Origin: Rubrimonas cliftonensis
Lineage (GTDB): Bacteria > Pseudomonadota > Alphaproteobacteria > Rhodobacterales > Rhodobacteraceae
Assembly (NCBI RefSeq): GCF_900107585.1
Contig: NZ_FNQM01000008.1
Coordinates: forward strand, 92,613-156,612
DNA length: 64,000 nucleotides
Direction of reading: 5' to 3'
Position 1 is the first letter of the stretch, and every line of letters starts with the position of its first letter. The notes under the pieces are model-generated. The model was not told where the DNA came from. It searched no databases and worked only from the letters and a program-made list of their open reading frames with translations. Shown one piece after another: positions 26,024 to 35,777 of the stretch. The position numbers and the translations under genes are program-made.

Positions 26024-28279
26024 ATGTTCTTTCGGAAGGCAGCCGCTCCGTCGACGGCGAGGCAGGCCCGGGGCCCCGTTTGCGGCGTGGCGCTGGTGGG
26101 CGACGGCGCCGACGCAGGCTGGGAGGACGCGTTGTGGACGGCGCTGAACGAATGCGCGCCGGCGTGGCGCCTCGACGTCAGCGCGCCGCCGCACGCCGCA
26201 GGCGCGGCGTTCCGGCGCGCGGTCGCGCCCGGCGATGTCGCGGCGGCGCTTTCGGCCGCGCTCGACGAGGCGGCGGCCTCCGGGGAGGGCGCGCTCGCTC
26301 TGGTCTTTCCGAGCCTTGCGGCGGCGACGCTCGTCGGGGCCGCCGCCGGCCGCGCCGGCCGGGTCTGCGTCGCGCCGCCGCGCATCGCCCCCGGGGACGC
26401 CGCGCCGCTTGCGCGGCTTGCGCGGTCCGGCCTGCGCGTCGGGCTGTGGTCGAGCGTCGGCGTGGATCTGTGGGCGCGCACCGAGGCGGATCTCGACGCG
26501 CTGCGCCGGGCGGGGGCGGGGGCGGTCCGACTCGGCGCGCTGGAGGTCGGCGCGCCGGCGCCGCTTGCACAGGCGGCCGACGAACTGCGCGCGGCGGGGC
26601 TGCTTGGGGGCGTCGTCGCGCTGGCGCCGGGCGCGGCGGCGGCGGACGGTCTGAGCGCGCTGGCGGCTTTCGCCGACGCGCTGGCGGCGGCGGGCGCGGC
26701 GGGGCCGTTCACGGCGCCGCCAGGATCGGCGCAGGCGATCGACGCGGCGTCCGGTCTCGCCGCCGTCTCCATCGGCGCGGCGGAGACGGACGGCGCGGCG
26801 GACCTGGCCGTGGTCTGCGCCGACGATCCCGGACATGAGGAGCGCGCTGCGCGACTGCTGGCGCAGGGCTGCGCCGTGATCCTGCTTTGCGGCGACGAGG
26901 CGCGCAGGCTCTCGGCGCCCGCCGCGCCGGACGCGCTGGCGGACCGACTTCGGGCGGCGCTCGGGATCCCTGCGCAGGCGCCTTCGGTCGTCGGCGCCCG
27001 TCTCGCCGAGCGGCTCGGCGTCTCGGTCGCCGTCGATCGGGCGCTGTTCAACCCGTGGACGCGCCTCTTCGTCCTCGACGCCGACGTTGCCGGAGACGTC
27101 TCTCCCGATGATCTGGGCGGCGACATCTCGGCGCCCGGCGGTGGCGGCCTGGTCAACGCCTGGGCGCGGAGCGTGGCGCCGCGCCCAGGCTATGCGGCGC
27201 GCCTGCGCGCCTCGGCCGTGCTTGCGGCGGGCGTGGAGCCGGAAGATCTGTCGGTGACGCTCGGCCTGCGCGGCTGGCCGGTGGCCCGCCTCTCCGGCGA
27301 CGTCGCGCCCAGCGTCGAGCGCAGCGGCCTCATCGCGCTGCAGCCGGACGCGGCGGGCGGCGCGCGGATCGATTTCTGGGGCGAGCCGGGGGACGCGCGG
27401 CTGCAGGTCGGCCGCAGGCAGGTGGTCGCCGAGCCTGTCCGCGCCGACCCCGGCCGCCCCGCCACTTTCTCGACGACGCAGCCGTTCCCGTTCGACCGCG
27501 AGACGCTGACGACGCTGCCCGAGGCGGGCGTCGGCCAGAAGTTCACGGCCTTCGCGGCGCTGACGGCGCCGGCGCGGCCGAGCTCGGCGCGGCTGGCGGC
27601 GATGCGCGACCGCTTCGCGGGCCGCGAAGCCTGGCTGATCGGCAACGGGCCGAGCGTGCGTCTGGCGGACCTCGACCGGCTGCAGGACGCCGGCGCGCTG
27701 TGCTTCGGCTTCAACCGCTTCCATCTCGCCCATGACCGGACCCGGCTGCGCCCTGCCTTCACCGTCACCGCCGACCGCCAGATGATCGAGGATTTCGGCC
27801 TCGAGATCGTGGCGTCGTCGGGCGGCATGGTGTTCGTGGCCAACGACCGCTGCCCCGATCTGGCCGGGGACTACTGCTGGGTGAGGCAGGTCGGGATGTT
27901 TCCTTCGCTGTTCTCGCGCGACGCGTCGCGGTTCGTGACGCCCGGCGGCTCGTCACTCTACGTGGCGATGCAGATCGGCTACTTCCTGGGCGTCCGGAAA
28001 TGGCGCGTTTATGGCGCCGACTTCGCGTTCCGCTTCGAGCCCAGCCTGCGCGGCGGCGACGTGTTCCGCGCCGCGACGGGCGACGGCAACCATTTCATCG
28101 CCGGCTATCGCAGCGGCCGCGCATGGTGCCCACCCTCGATCGAGAACATCATGCCGTCCTTCCTGGCCGCCCGTCAGCTGATGGAGGCCGAGGGCGGCTT
28201 CATTCGCAACGCCACCCGCGGCGGCGCGCTGGAGGTGTTCGAGCGGGAGGAGTTCGACCATGCCCTCGCAGCCGTCTGA
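26024..28279 (+). CDS. DUF115/sialyltransferase-like protein with long N-terminal region
   Basis: This is a 751-aa protein. ATG 26024 (MFFRKAAAPS) is the most plausible start; TTG 25913 is the furthest upstream. Residues 1-350 are Ala/Gly-rich and low-complexity, looking like a degenerate alpha/beta domain. Residues about 525-751 hold the recognisable part: WLIGNGPSVRLADLDRL, CFGFNRFHLAHD, FTVTADRQMI and GGSSLYVAMQIGYFLGVRKWRVYGADFAF (landmarks). This resembles the DUF115/MptE-like and GT42 sialyltransferase-like fold, where GNGPS binds a nucleotide sugar. It may transfer a CMP-activated sugar, which fits the CMP-sugar synthetase-like gene at 43980. It is the first gene of the long operon and overlaps the next by 20 nt. 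Confidence 0.7.
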   Translation: MFFRKAAAPSTARQARGPVCGVALVGDGADAGWEDALWTALNECAPAWRLDVSAPPHAAGAAFRRAVAPGDVAAALSAALDEAAASGEGALALVFPSLAAATLVGAAAGRAGRVCVAPPRIAPGDAAPLARLARSGLRVGLWSSVGVDLWARTEADLDALRRAGAGAVRLGALEVGAPAPLAQAADELRAAGLLGGVVALAPGAAAADGLSALAAFADALAAAGAAGPFTAPPGSAQAIDAASGLAAVSIGAAETDGAADLAVVCADDPGHEERAARLLAQGCAVILLCGDEARRLSAPAAPDALADRLRAALGIPAQAPSVVGARLAERLGVSVAVDRALFNPWTRLFVLDADVAGDVSPDDLGGDISAPGGGGLVNAWARSVAPRPGYAARLRASAVLAAGVEPEDLSVTLGLRGWPVARLSGDVAPSVERSGLIALQPDAAGGARIDFWGEPGDARLQVGRRQVVAEPVRADPGRPATFSTTQPFPFDRETLTTLPEAGVGQKFTAFAALTAPARPSSARLAAMRDRFAGREAWLIGNGPSVRLADLDRLQDAGALCFGFNRFHLAHDRTRLRPAFTVTADRQMIEDFGLEIVASSGGMVFVANDRCPDLAGDYCWVRQVGMFPSLFSRDASRFVTPGGSSLYVAMQIGYFLGVRKWRVYGADFAFRFEPSLRGGDVFRAATGDGNHFIAGYRSGRAWCPPSIENIMPSFLAARQLMEAEGGFIRNATRGGALEVFEREEFDHALAAV

Positions 28280-31200
28280 GCGCCGACGCGCGCCCCCGGA
28301 AGGACAGGCGCCGACGCCCGGCGCCGAATTCCGGCTGCGCATCGCGGTTCTGGGCACCAACAACGACAAGATGTACTCGGGCGGGCGCTATCATGCGCTC
28401 ATCATGGCCTATGTCCTGGCGCGGGCGGGCCATGACGTCACGGTGGCGACCAACCGCCGGCCGATCTTCGTCGACGACCTCGAGCCGATCAGCCCTGGCG
28501 GCGTGCGCTACGCGTTCACGCCAGATTTCGCGCGCGCCATGCCGGAGGGCGCGTTCGACTACGTCCTCCTGACGCCCACCGGCGTGTTCAACCCCGTGTT
28601 CTACGAGAACGCGCTCGACTTCGCGCGCGGCGCCGGCGCGCGGCTGGCGCTCATCAACTTCGAGTCGGCCAACTGGTTCAACGCGACTGCGCCGGAGCCG
28701 CGCGACCCGCGGCTCTGGGACTACTGGCGGCGCGCGGTGTTCGAGGGCGGCCTCGTGATCTCCAGCGCGATGGAATCCGACCGGATGGCGCGGGCGTTCT
28801 ACGCGCCGCTCAGCAAGGGCGGCGTGGGCTTCGAGGTCTGCGGCCCGGCGATCAACGACGTCGCGGCGGCCCCATCGCTCGACGCGCCGAAGGACGGCGC
28901 GGTGGTGGCCTTCGTGCGCGCCTCGGACCGGCACAAGGGCGGCGCCGACCTCTTGCGCATCCCGCCCGAGGTTCTCGCCGGGCGCACGCTGCGGATCGTC
29001 TCCGGCGGTCCGGCGGACGATGATTTCCGCCGCGCCCTCGAGGCGCGCTTCACGCCCGGGAGCGGCTGCGCGCTCGCGTTCCACGCCGCCATCCCGGACG
29101 CCGAGAAGTTCCGCCTGCTGGCCGCCGCGCAGGCGGTGCTGTTTCCCAGCAGGTTCGAGGGCTTCGGCTATCCGCCGGTGGAGGCCTGCCATGCCGGCGC
29201 CGAGGTCGTCTGCTACGATCTCCCGGTTCTGCGGGAGACGGTGGGCGCGACGGCGCATCTTGCGCCGGTCGGCGACGTGGACGCTCTCGCCGGCGCGCTG
29301 CGCCGGGCCCTGGCCCGGCCTGAGCGGCGCGAGACGCTCAGGCGCTCGGTCGCGGGGCTGGCGGGCGTCGACGCCGTCGGGGCGCGGCTGACCGACATCC
29401 TGCTGCGCCGCCATGACGCGACGCCGGTGGTCAGGCGAAAGAGGCACCGCGTGCTCTGGGGGCCTTTCGCGGACGCGCCGCCGGCCCGGACGGTGCGCGC
29501 GGCCGCCGATGGGAGCCTCGCCGCCGCAGCGCCGGGCGCGCCGGCCTCGACCGTCACTGCGTTCCACACCCCGGCGGGCGATGTCGTGGTCTCGTTCTTC
29601 TTCTCTGCGCCCGGGCGGGTCGCGACCCTGCGCGAGGAGGGAGGCGCGGCGTTCACGGAGGTGCATGTGCGACGGCTCTGGCCGGTCGGCGGCATGGCGC
29701 TGCAGCAGGCGACCGGCCGCCTTGCGGCCGAGGCCGTCGGCCGCCGGCTGAGGCTGACGGCCCTCGATGCGTCCGGCGCGGCGGTCGCCGGCTTCGAGGT
29801 CGAGATCGCCAGGCCGGGACCGCCCGCGCGGGTGGCGCTCGACATGGTCGGCGTCGAGCCAGACGCGTCCGGCGCGACGCTGACCTGGGCCGTCGATCCC
29901 GCGGGGGGCGTGACCGCCGGCGCGATCAGCGTCGACGGAGAGCGCTGGACGCCGGTGACGGTCGAGGGCGGACGGATCGCCGCGCGGGTGGAGACGCCTG
30001 CGCCGCACCTGACCGGGGCGACGCTCTATCTCTACGGCGACACTGCGCCGCTGGGGGCCTATGGCGGCTTCCCCACCCTGTGCGGCGGGCAGCGCCAGCC
30101 GCTGGCCGCCGTCGAGCCAGCCGCGCCGCTCACGCCGCTGCGCGGGGCGCGGCGCGGCTGGCGGCATGGCGTCGCCCTCTCGCCGCGGGGTCGCTGGCTT
30201 GGCGCGCTCGCCTGCGCGCCGACGTCGGCGGCGCTGGCGCTGCGGGCGGGCTCGGTGGTCGCGTTCGCCTCCGGCCGGGAGCTGACCGTCGCCGCGGTCC
30301 GCAGGACGCCGCGCCTGACGCTGGCGCTTTTCGATGCGCCGGTCGAGGCAGATGCGGATGTGGGCTCCGAGGGCGACGGGCGTGCGATAACGGCCCATGA
30401 GCCTGCGCCGCAAGCGGCGGCTTTCAGAGCAGAAGCGTCGACGCCCTCCGATGGCGCGCCGCCCGAGACCGCGCTGCTGCCTTCCTGGGTCGGCGGCGTC
30501 TGGCGCGGCGACGGTCCGCTGTCGGGCCGCTGCGTGGCGCTTGAGCGCCCGCTTCTGGAGCGAATGCTGGCCGCGGGCGTTGCCGCGTTGTGGTTTGCGG
30601 GCGCTGGAGAGCGGCGGGTGGAGCGGCTGTTCCGCCATGCCGACGGCGCGCTGGCGTGGCTCGACGCGGCGCTGCCGCCCTTGGTCGAGGCGGCGGCGGG
30701 GTCCCTTCCGGCCGACGTCGCGCCGCCGACTGCGCAGGGGCGGTCCGTCGCCCCTGTCGATCACGCCGGGGACGGCCGGCCGGAGCCCGGATCCCTCTCG
30801 GCGGCGCGCGGCGACATCCTGTCATTGCCGGGCCTGGGGCGTCTGCGCGCGCCGGGGCGGCGGCGCGCCGGGGGCGGCTCCGGGGTTGCGCCGGATGCGG
30901 CGGTCGGCGACGGCGCCGCCGCGGCCGGGGCGGAGCCGCGACGTCTGGCGACGGGCGCTCTGGCGACGGGCGCTCTGGCGGAGGGCGCCGGCGCGCCGCT
31001 GGTCCACGCCTCGCCGGTCGTGTCGGCGCGGGCGAGCCGGCTCGACCGGCTGGTTGACGACTACCGGCGGCGCGGAGAGGGTCGGGCGGCCGCCGCGACG
31101 GCGACGGCGGCGCGCGCCGAAGACCGGCCGCGCGTGCTGTTCGCGTCGCTGGCGTCGCCGACGCCTGCCGATCAGGGCAACCGCGTGGTCACGCGCAACC

Positions 31201-33203
31201 TGATCGCCCATCTCGTCGGGCACGGCTTCGACGTGGATCTGGCGCTGGTCGGCGACGCGGACCCCGCGGCGATCCGGTCGGCGTTCGGCGACCGCGTCAG
31301 GGTGTTCGCCTGGCCGTTTCCCGAATGGGCGTCGACGCCGGGCGCCGCCTTGCGCCGGCGGATTCTGCGGGAGCTGCGCGACACGCCCTTCGGGTCGATG
31401 GAGAAGGAGCTTCGCGACGCCCTGATCGAGCATTGCGCGCGCCATCATCCGTACTTCATCGTGCCTGACGCGGCGGCCCGCATGGCGCGGGCGCTGTTCA
31501 GGGCGAACGCCTACCATTCCATCGTCTGTAATCATACGCACATGGCGCGCATCGCCGAGGAGCTGGCCGCCTGCGGACCCCTGCCGCCGACGGCGATCGT
31601 CACCCACGACGCGCTGTCGCGGCTGCCCATCGAGCACGAGGGCGGCCCGCTGGACACGATGTACCGGCTGTGCGCCCCGGAGACCGAGCGCGCCGTGCTG
31701 GACGGCGCGCCCGGCGCCGTCGTCGTCGCCATATCGCGCAGCGAAGCGGACTACTTCCGCGCCATCGGCGTGCGCAACCCCGTCGAACTCTGCGAGTATG
31801 ACGGCTTTCTGGAGTGCCGCGGCTATGCGCTGACGCCGCGCGCCTTCGACCGCCGCCGGCTGGTGTTCCACGCCAGCGGCAACCCGATGAACGTCGCCGC
31901 GATCCGCTGGTTCGAGGCCAACTGCTGGCCGGCGATCCTCAGGGCGGCGCCGGACGCGCGGCTGCGCGTCTGCGGCGGGGTGTGCCGGGCGTGGCGGCCC
32001 TCGACGCCGTCGGTCGACATGCGCGGGACGCTGTCGCGCGAGGCGCTGCTGAGGGAGCTTCACCACGCCAGCGTCGCGATCAATCCGACGCTGGCGGGCA
32101 CCGGCCTGAAGATCAAGACCGTGGAGGCGGCCTGTCTCGGCCTGCCGGGCGTGTTCCTGCCGCCGGCCGTGGAGGGGCTGGAGGACGTCGCGGAGGCGTT
32201 CGGCGTGGTGTGCGGCGACGCGCGTTCCTTCGTGGACGCCTGCGTGGCGTTGCTGACCGATCGGGACCGCTGGGAGGGCCTGCGCCGCACCGCCCTGGCC
32301 TTCAGCGCCCGGCGCTTCTCCGATGAGGCGATCTACGCCGGGCTTGACGCGCACATGGGCTGGGATCGCGGCGCCGAGGCGCGCCGCGCCGCGCCGCGCC
32401 CGCCCTACGCGGCCGGTCCCCCGGAATCAGAACCCCGGGAGACCGGGCCCGGAGCGCCTGGACCCGGAGACGCCGGTCAGGCGGCGACGCTGGCGGCGAC
32501 GCTGGCGGCAGGCGCGCGCGCGCTTGCCGCCGGCGACGTCTCGGCCGCGTTGCACCATGGCGCCGTCGCCGCCGCCGCGCGCCCCGACGCCGCGGCGGCC
32601 CATGCGCTGCTGTCGCGCGCCGCCGACGCGGTCGGCGACCTTGTCTCGGCGGAGCGCGCCCGGCGTCACGCGCTGCTCGCCGCCCCCTTTGCGCAAGGGC
32701 CGGCCGTGGCGGCGCAGACGCCGCGCGGAGCCTTTTCCGGCGCCGAGGATGTGGTCCATGCCGCGCCGCTGGGTCGGACCTTTCGCCTGCCCGCAATCGT
32801 CGCGCCTGGCGTGTCGCCGGGCCTGGGCTGGAGTCATGTCGAGAAATGGGGGGCGTGGATGGCCGCCGGCTACGCCCGGCTGGCGCTGGAGGTCGACGCC
32901 CCCGCCGGACCGCTCCGGGCGCGCCTGACGCTGAACGCCGCGCGTGGCGGCTTCCTGCCCCTGCAGGAGGTGTCGATCCAGGCCGACGGCCGGCCGTTCG
33001 GAAGCCTCCGCCTCACACGCGACAACAAGACCGCGCCGATCGAGGGCGCGCTGCCGGCGGCGCCGGCGGGGCCGCGCCGCATCCTGCTGGAGTTCCGCGT
33101 GCGCGACCCCGCCCCGTTCCGCAGCGCCGACGACGACCGCATTCTCGACTGGCGCACCCTCGGCGCCGGCCTGCTGGACATCCGCCTCGGAGACCCGCCA
33201 TGA
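28260..33203 (+). CDS. Giant bidomain glycosyltransferase (two GT4-like modules)
   Basis: This is a 1647-aa protein. ATG 28260 follows GGGAGGAG and overlaps the previous gene. The first GT-B module (about 25-390) has IAVLGTNNDKMYSGGRYHAL, VRASDRHKGGADL and FPSRFEGFGYPPVEACHAG. A linker of about 550 residues contains beta-rich stretches and a long Ala/Arg-rich region. The second GT-B module (about 955-1365) has RVLFASLASPTPADQGNRV, IVTHDALSRLP and NPTLAGTGLKIKTVEAACLG. The C-terminus (about 1390-1647) has a helical, TPR-like segment, then a beta-sandwich-like domain. It probably makes two successive linkages or a repeating disaccharide, as dual-module capsule polymerases do; this is inference. 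Confidence 0.85.
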   Translation: MPSQPSERRRAPPEGQAPTPGAEFRLRIAVLGTNNDKMYSGGRYHALIMAYVLARAGHDVTVATNRRPIFVDDLEPISPGGVRYAFTPDFARAMPEGAFDYVLLTPTGVFNPVFYENALDFARGAGARLALINFESANWFNATAPEPRDPRLWDYWRRAVFEGGLVISSAMESDRMARAFYAPLSKGGVGFEVCGPAINDVAAAPSLDAPKDGAVVAFVRASDRHKGGADLLRIPPEVLAGRTLRIVSGGPADDDFRRALEARFTPGSGCALAFHAAIPDAEKFRLLAAAQAVLFPSRFEGFGYPPVEACHAGAEVVCYDLPVLRETVGATAHLAPVGDVDALAGALRRALARPERRETLRRSVAGLAGVDAVGARLTDILLRRHDATPVVRRKRHRVLWGPFADAPPARTVRAAADGSLAAAAPGAPASTVTAFHTPAGDVVVSFFFSAPGRVATLREEGGAAFTEVHVRRLWPVGGMALQQATGRLAAEAVGRRLRLTALDASGAAVAGFEVEIARPGPPARVALDMVGVEPDASGATLTWAVDPAGGVTAGAISVDGERWTPVTVEGGRIAARVETPAPHLTGATLYLYGDTAPLGAYGGFPTLCGGQRQPLAAVEPAAPLTPLRGARRGWRHGVALSPRGRWLGALACAPTSAALALRAGSVVAFASGRELTVAAVRRTPRLTLALFDAPVEADADVGSEGDGRAITAHEPAPQAAAFRAEASTPSDGAPPETALLPSWVGGVWRGDGPLSGRCVALERPLLERMLAAGVAALWFAGAGERRVERLFRHADGALAWLDAALPPLVEAAAGSLPADVAPPTAQGRSVAPVDHAGDGRPEPGSLSAARGDILSLPGLGRLRAPGRRRAGGGSGVAPDAAVGDGAAAAGAEPRRLATGALATGALAEGAGAPLVHASPVVSARASRLDRLVDDYRRRGEGRAAAATATAARAEDRPRVLFASLASPTPADQGNRVVTRNLIAHLVGHGFDVDLALVGDADPAAIRSAFGDRVRVFAWPFPEWASTPGAALRRRILRELRDTPFGSMEKELRDALIEHCARHHPYFIVPDAAARMARALFRANAYHSIVCNHTHMARIAEELAACGPLPPTAIVTHDALSRLPIEHEGGPLDTMYRLCAPETERAVLDGAPGAVVVAISRSEADYFRAIGVRNPVELCEYDGFLECRGYALTPRAFDRRRLVFHASGNPMNVAAIRWFEANCWPAILRAAPDARLRVCGGVCRAWRPSTPSVDMRGTLSREALLRELHHASVAINPTLAGTGLKIKTVEAACLGLPGVFLPPAVEGLEDVAEAFGVVCGDARSFVDACVALLTDRDRWEGLRRTALAFSARRFSDEAIYAGLDAHMGWDRGAEARRAAPRPPYAAGPPESEPRETGPGAPGPGDAGQAATLAATLAAGARALAAGDVSAALHHGAVAAAARPDAAAAHALLSRAADAVGDLVSAERARRHALLAAPFAQGPAVAAQTPRGAFSGAEDVVHAAPLGRTFRLPAIVAPGVSPGLGWSHVEKWGAWMAAGYARLALEVDAPAGPLRARLTLNAARGGFLPLQEVSIQADGRPFGSLRLTRDNKTAPIEGALPAAPAGPRRILLEFRVRDPAPFRSADDDRILDWRTLGAGLLDIRLGDPP

Positions 33204-33246
33204 GGGCTCTCCGAAGTCGGCGCCGGCCATATCAGGAACAGCGATC

Positions 33247-35772
33247 ATGCCTTCAGGCAACGTCTCCTCGCCCAACGCCGACGCCTGGCGGAAATTCGAG
33301 CGGCTGACCCCGCCGGTCACGGCGCGGGTGTTCGAGGCGATCATCGAGAACGCCTACCGCGCCGTGCTGCGTCCCGGCGACTGGGCCGTGGACGCCGGCG
33401 CCCACCGGGCGCGCCACACCATCCCGATGGCGCGCTGCGTCGGCCCGCAGGGCAGGGTGGTCGCCATCGAGGCGGCGAGCGCCATGCGCGACAAGCTCCG
33501 CGCCGCGCTGGACCAGGCGGGCGACCCCGCCGTTCAGGCGATCGTGGAGATCGCCCCGTTCGCGGTCTGGTCGGAGCCGGGCGTCGCCGAGTTCACCTAT
33601 TTTCCGAAGATCGGCAGCGGGCAGAGCAGCCTGCGGGCCCTTCCCGGCGCCACTGCGCCTTCCGAGAAGGAGACGGTGACGCTGGCGCGGATCGACGATC
33701 TGGTGGCCTCGCCGGAGAAGGTGCGCTTCATCAAGCTCGACGTCGAGGGCGCCGAGCACCATGCCCTGCTGGGCGCGACGGCGACCCTGCGCGCGGGCCG
33801 CCCGATGCTGGCCATGGAGTTCGGCAACGCCGGCGCGGCCGAACGGTTCGGCTATGGCCGCGACGCGTTCTTCGCGCTGTTCCGCGACGCGGGCTATGCG
33901 CTTCACACCGCGCTCTGCGGCCCGATGACGCCGGAGATGTGGGGCGTGCCGGGGCCCTACTACCTGTTCGGACTGCCGGAGGAGAATCCTGGGGCGCTGG
34001 CGGGCGTGCTGGCGCCGTCGCTGGTCGCCGCGCTCAGCGACGAGTGCCTCGCGACGGCCGCCCTCGCCGCCGCGCCGAAGGACGCGCCCGGCGCCGATCC
34101 CGTGGCCGCCGGCCCGCCGACGCCGCTCTGCGCCGGTCTCGACGCCGTCGCGCGGTCGGTCGTGTTCGAGGCCCTCGCCCACGCGCCGGTCGCGGCGTTG
34201 CGGCTGGAGGTGTGCGGCGCGACGGTGGCCGAGCTTCGCGACGCGCCGGCCGGCCGGCTGTCGCTGACGGGCCCATGTCCGCCGGAGGCGGGGCCCGACG
34301 ACGTGCTGCGGGTGATCGTCGGGGCGGACGTGACGCTTTCGGCGCCCCTGGGCGCGCTCGCCGACGTGACGCCGCCGACCCTGCGCGTTTCGGCGACGGA
34401 GGTTGATTTCACGCGCGAGACGCTGCGGGTGCGGGGCTGGGCGGTCGCGCCCGGACCCGCCTTCGGCGTGCATCTGCATCGCGGCGGGCGGCGCGCCGCG
34501 GCGGCGGTCGTCGGGCAGTTGCGGCGCGACGTGGCGCGCGCCAATGCGTTCCTGCCGGCCGATGCGGGCTGGATGGCGGCGGCGCGGATGCCCGGTCTCG
34601 CCGAGGAGGGCGGCGCCGAAGGGGGGCCGGCGCTGGACATGGTGCTCACCTGCGACGGCCGTGTCGCAGGCGTCGCGCGCGTATCGCTCGGGGATCGGCG
34701 TCCGACCGCCGAGGAGGCGACGATCGCGCGGCTGCGCCGCGCTGTGCGCGCGAAGGCCGTCGCCGCGCCGCCTGAGCGCGCGCTGCGCCTCATCGCGTCG
34801 GACGCGTTCCGCAAGCGCTGGGCCGTCGCGCCGGAGGGGCGCGCGGCGCACGCCCGCGAGGCGCTTGTCGAGACCGTCGCCGCCCGGCTGACGCCGGGCC
34901 GCGAGATCGCCGTGCGGCTGGCCAGCGGAGACCTGGTGTGGTGCGATCCCATCGCCGACACGGTGATGGCGCGCGCCTTTCTCGCCGATGCGGGCTATGA
35001 GGCCGGCTTCGTGGCCTGGGCGGCGCGTCAGGTCCGCCCGGGCGACGCGGCCATCGACGTCGGGGCCGCCTATGGCGTGGTCAGCCGGGCGCTCGCGCGC
35101 CGCGGCGCGCGGGTCGTCGCAGTCGAGCCCGAGCCCTCCTCGGTCGCGCGCATGACGCGGTCCGGCCTGCGCTTCGGCGACGGGAGCATCGACATCGTCG
35201 AGGCCGTGGCGGTCGAGGCGGCCGGTCAGGCGGTGTTCGGCGCCTTGCCGAACTCGAACATCGGCGCGGCGCGGGTGCTTGAGAACGACGACCCGGCGAC
35301 GGTGAGCGACTACGCGCGCTCGCTGTCGCTGTTGAACGAGCGCGTGCTCGACCCGATGCTGACCGCGGCCAAGGCGCGCCGCGCCTACAGCGCGGACGAC
35401 GTCGCGGTGATCCGGCGCGAGGCGGTGACCATCGACGGGCTTTGTTCGCGCTTCGGCTTGCGCGACGTGGCGCTCATGAAGATCGACGTGGAGGGCGGCG
35501 AACTGATGGCGCTGCGCGGCGCCGCGGCCCTTCTCGACGGCGCTTTCGGGACGCCGCCGCTGGTGGCGTTCGAGTATTCCGACCTGTTTCCGCAGCGCGG
35601 CGGCGCGCTGGGAGACGTGCTGGACGTGTTCCTGTCGCGGGGCTGGCGGCTGTTCCGCTTCGAGCATGAGAAGAACCTGGGCGGCGCGCTGCTGCCGGTG
35701 ACGGGCCCTGACGACGCGCCCGAGCATGACAACCTGGTGGCGGCGCCGCCGGGCCGCGCCCCGGCGCCCTGA
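33247..35772 (+). CDS. Tandem FkbM-type methyltransferase
   Basis: This 841-aa protein contains two FkbM-family SAM-dependent methyltransferase domains. Module 1 (about 20-245) has DWAVDAGAHRARHTIPMARCVG, FIKLDVEGAEHHALLGA and LAMEFGN. Module 2 (about 560-835) has GDAAIDVGAAYGVVSRALARRGARVVAVEPEP (landmark), LMKIDVEGGELMALRGA and LVAFEYSD. Between them (about 380-485) is a beta-sandwich-like segment with LRVRGWAVAPGP and RRDVARANAFLP, also seen at the N-terminus of the protein at 36506. FkbM enzymes O-methylate sugars. In module 1 the motif reads DAGAHRARHT rather than the usual DVGANxGxxT, so its activity is less certain. The start is 43 bp after the giant GT gene. Confidence 0.85.
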   Translation: MPSGNVSSPNADAWRKFERLTPPVTARVFEAIIENAYRAVLRPGDWAVDAGAHRARHTIPMARCVGPQGRVVAIEAASAMRDKLRAALDQAGDPAVQAIVEIAPFAVWSEPGVAEFTYFPKIGSGQSSLRALPGATAPSEKETVTLARIDDLVASPEKVRFIKLDVEGAEHHALLGATATLRAGRPMLAMEFGNAGAAERFGYGRDAFFALFRDAGYALHTALCGPMTPEMWGVPGPYYLFGLPEENPGALAGVLAPSLVAALSDECLATAALAAAPKDAPGADPVAAGPPTPLCAGLDAVARSVVFEALAHAPVAALRLEVCGATVAELRDAPAGRLSLTGPCPPEAGPDDVLRVIVGADVTLSAPLGALADVTPPTLRVSATEVDFTRETLRVRGWAVAPGPAFGVHLHRGGRRAAAAVVGQLRRDVARANAFLPADAGWMAAARMPGLAEEGGAEGGPALDMVLTCDGRVAGVARVSLGDRRPTAEEATIARLRRAVRAKAVAAPPERALRLIASDAFRKRWAVAPEGRAAHAREALVETVAARLTPGREIAVRLASGDLVWCDPIADTVMARAFLADAGYEAGFVAWAARQVRPGDAAIDVGAAYGVVSRALARRGARVVAVEPEPSSVARMTRSGLRFGDGSIDIVEAVAVEAAGQAVFGALPNSNIGAARVLENDDPATVSDYARSLSLLNERVLDPMLTAAKARRAYSADDVAVIRREAVTIDGLCSRFGLRDVALMKIDVEGGELMALRGAAALLDGAFGTPPLVAFEYSDLFPQRGGALGDVLDVFLSRGWRLFRFEHEKNLGGALLPVTGPDDAPEHDNLVAAPPGRAPAP

Positions 35773-35777
35773 GGCAG

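Noticed and set aside
25801..27156. Upstream in-frame extension of the GT4 gene (24472-25800)
   Set aside because: The extension is low-complexity and runs opposite the 26024 gene; GTG 25800 has an ideal GGAGG.
24215..27733. 1172-aa minus-strand frame overlapping the GT4 gene and the 26024 gene
   Set aside because: Composition is typical of antisense frames in GC-rich DNA; both real genes are supported by motifs and ribosome sites.
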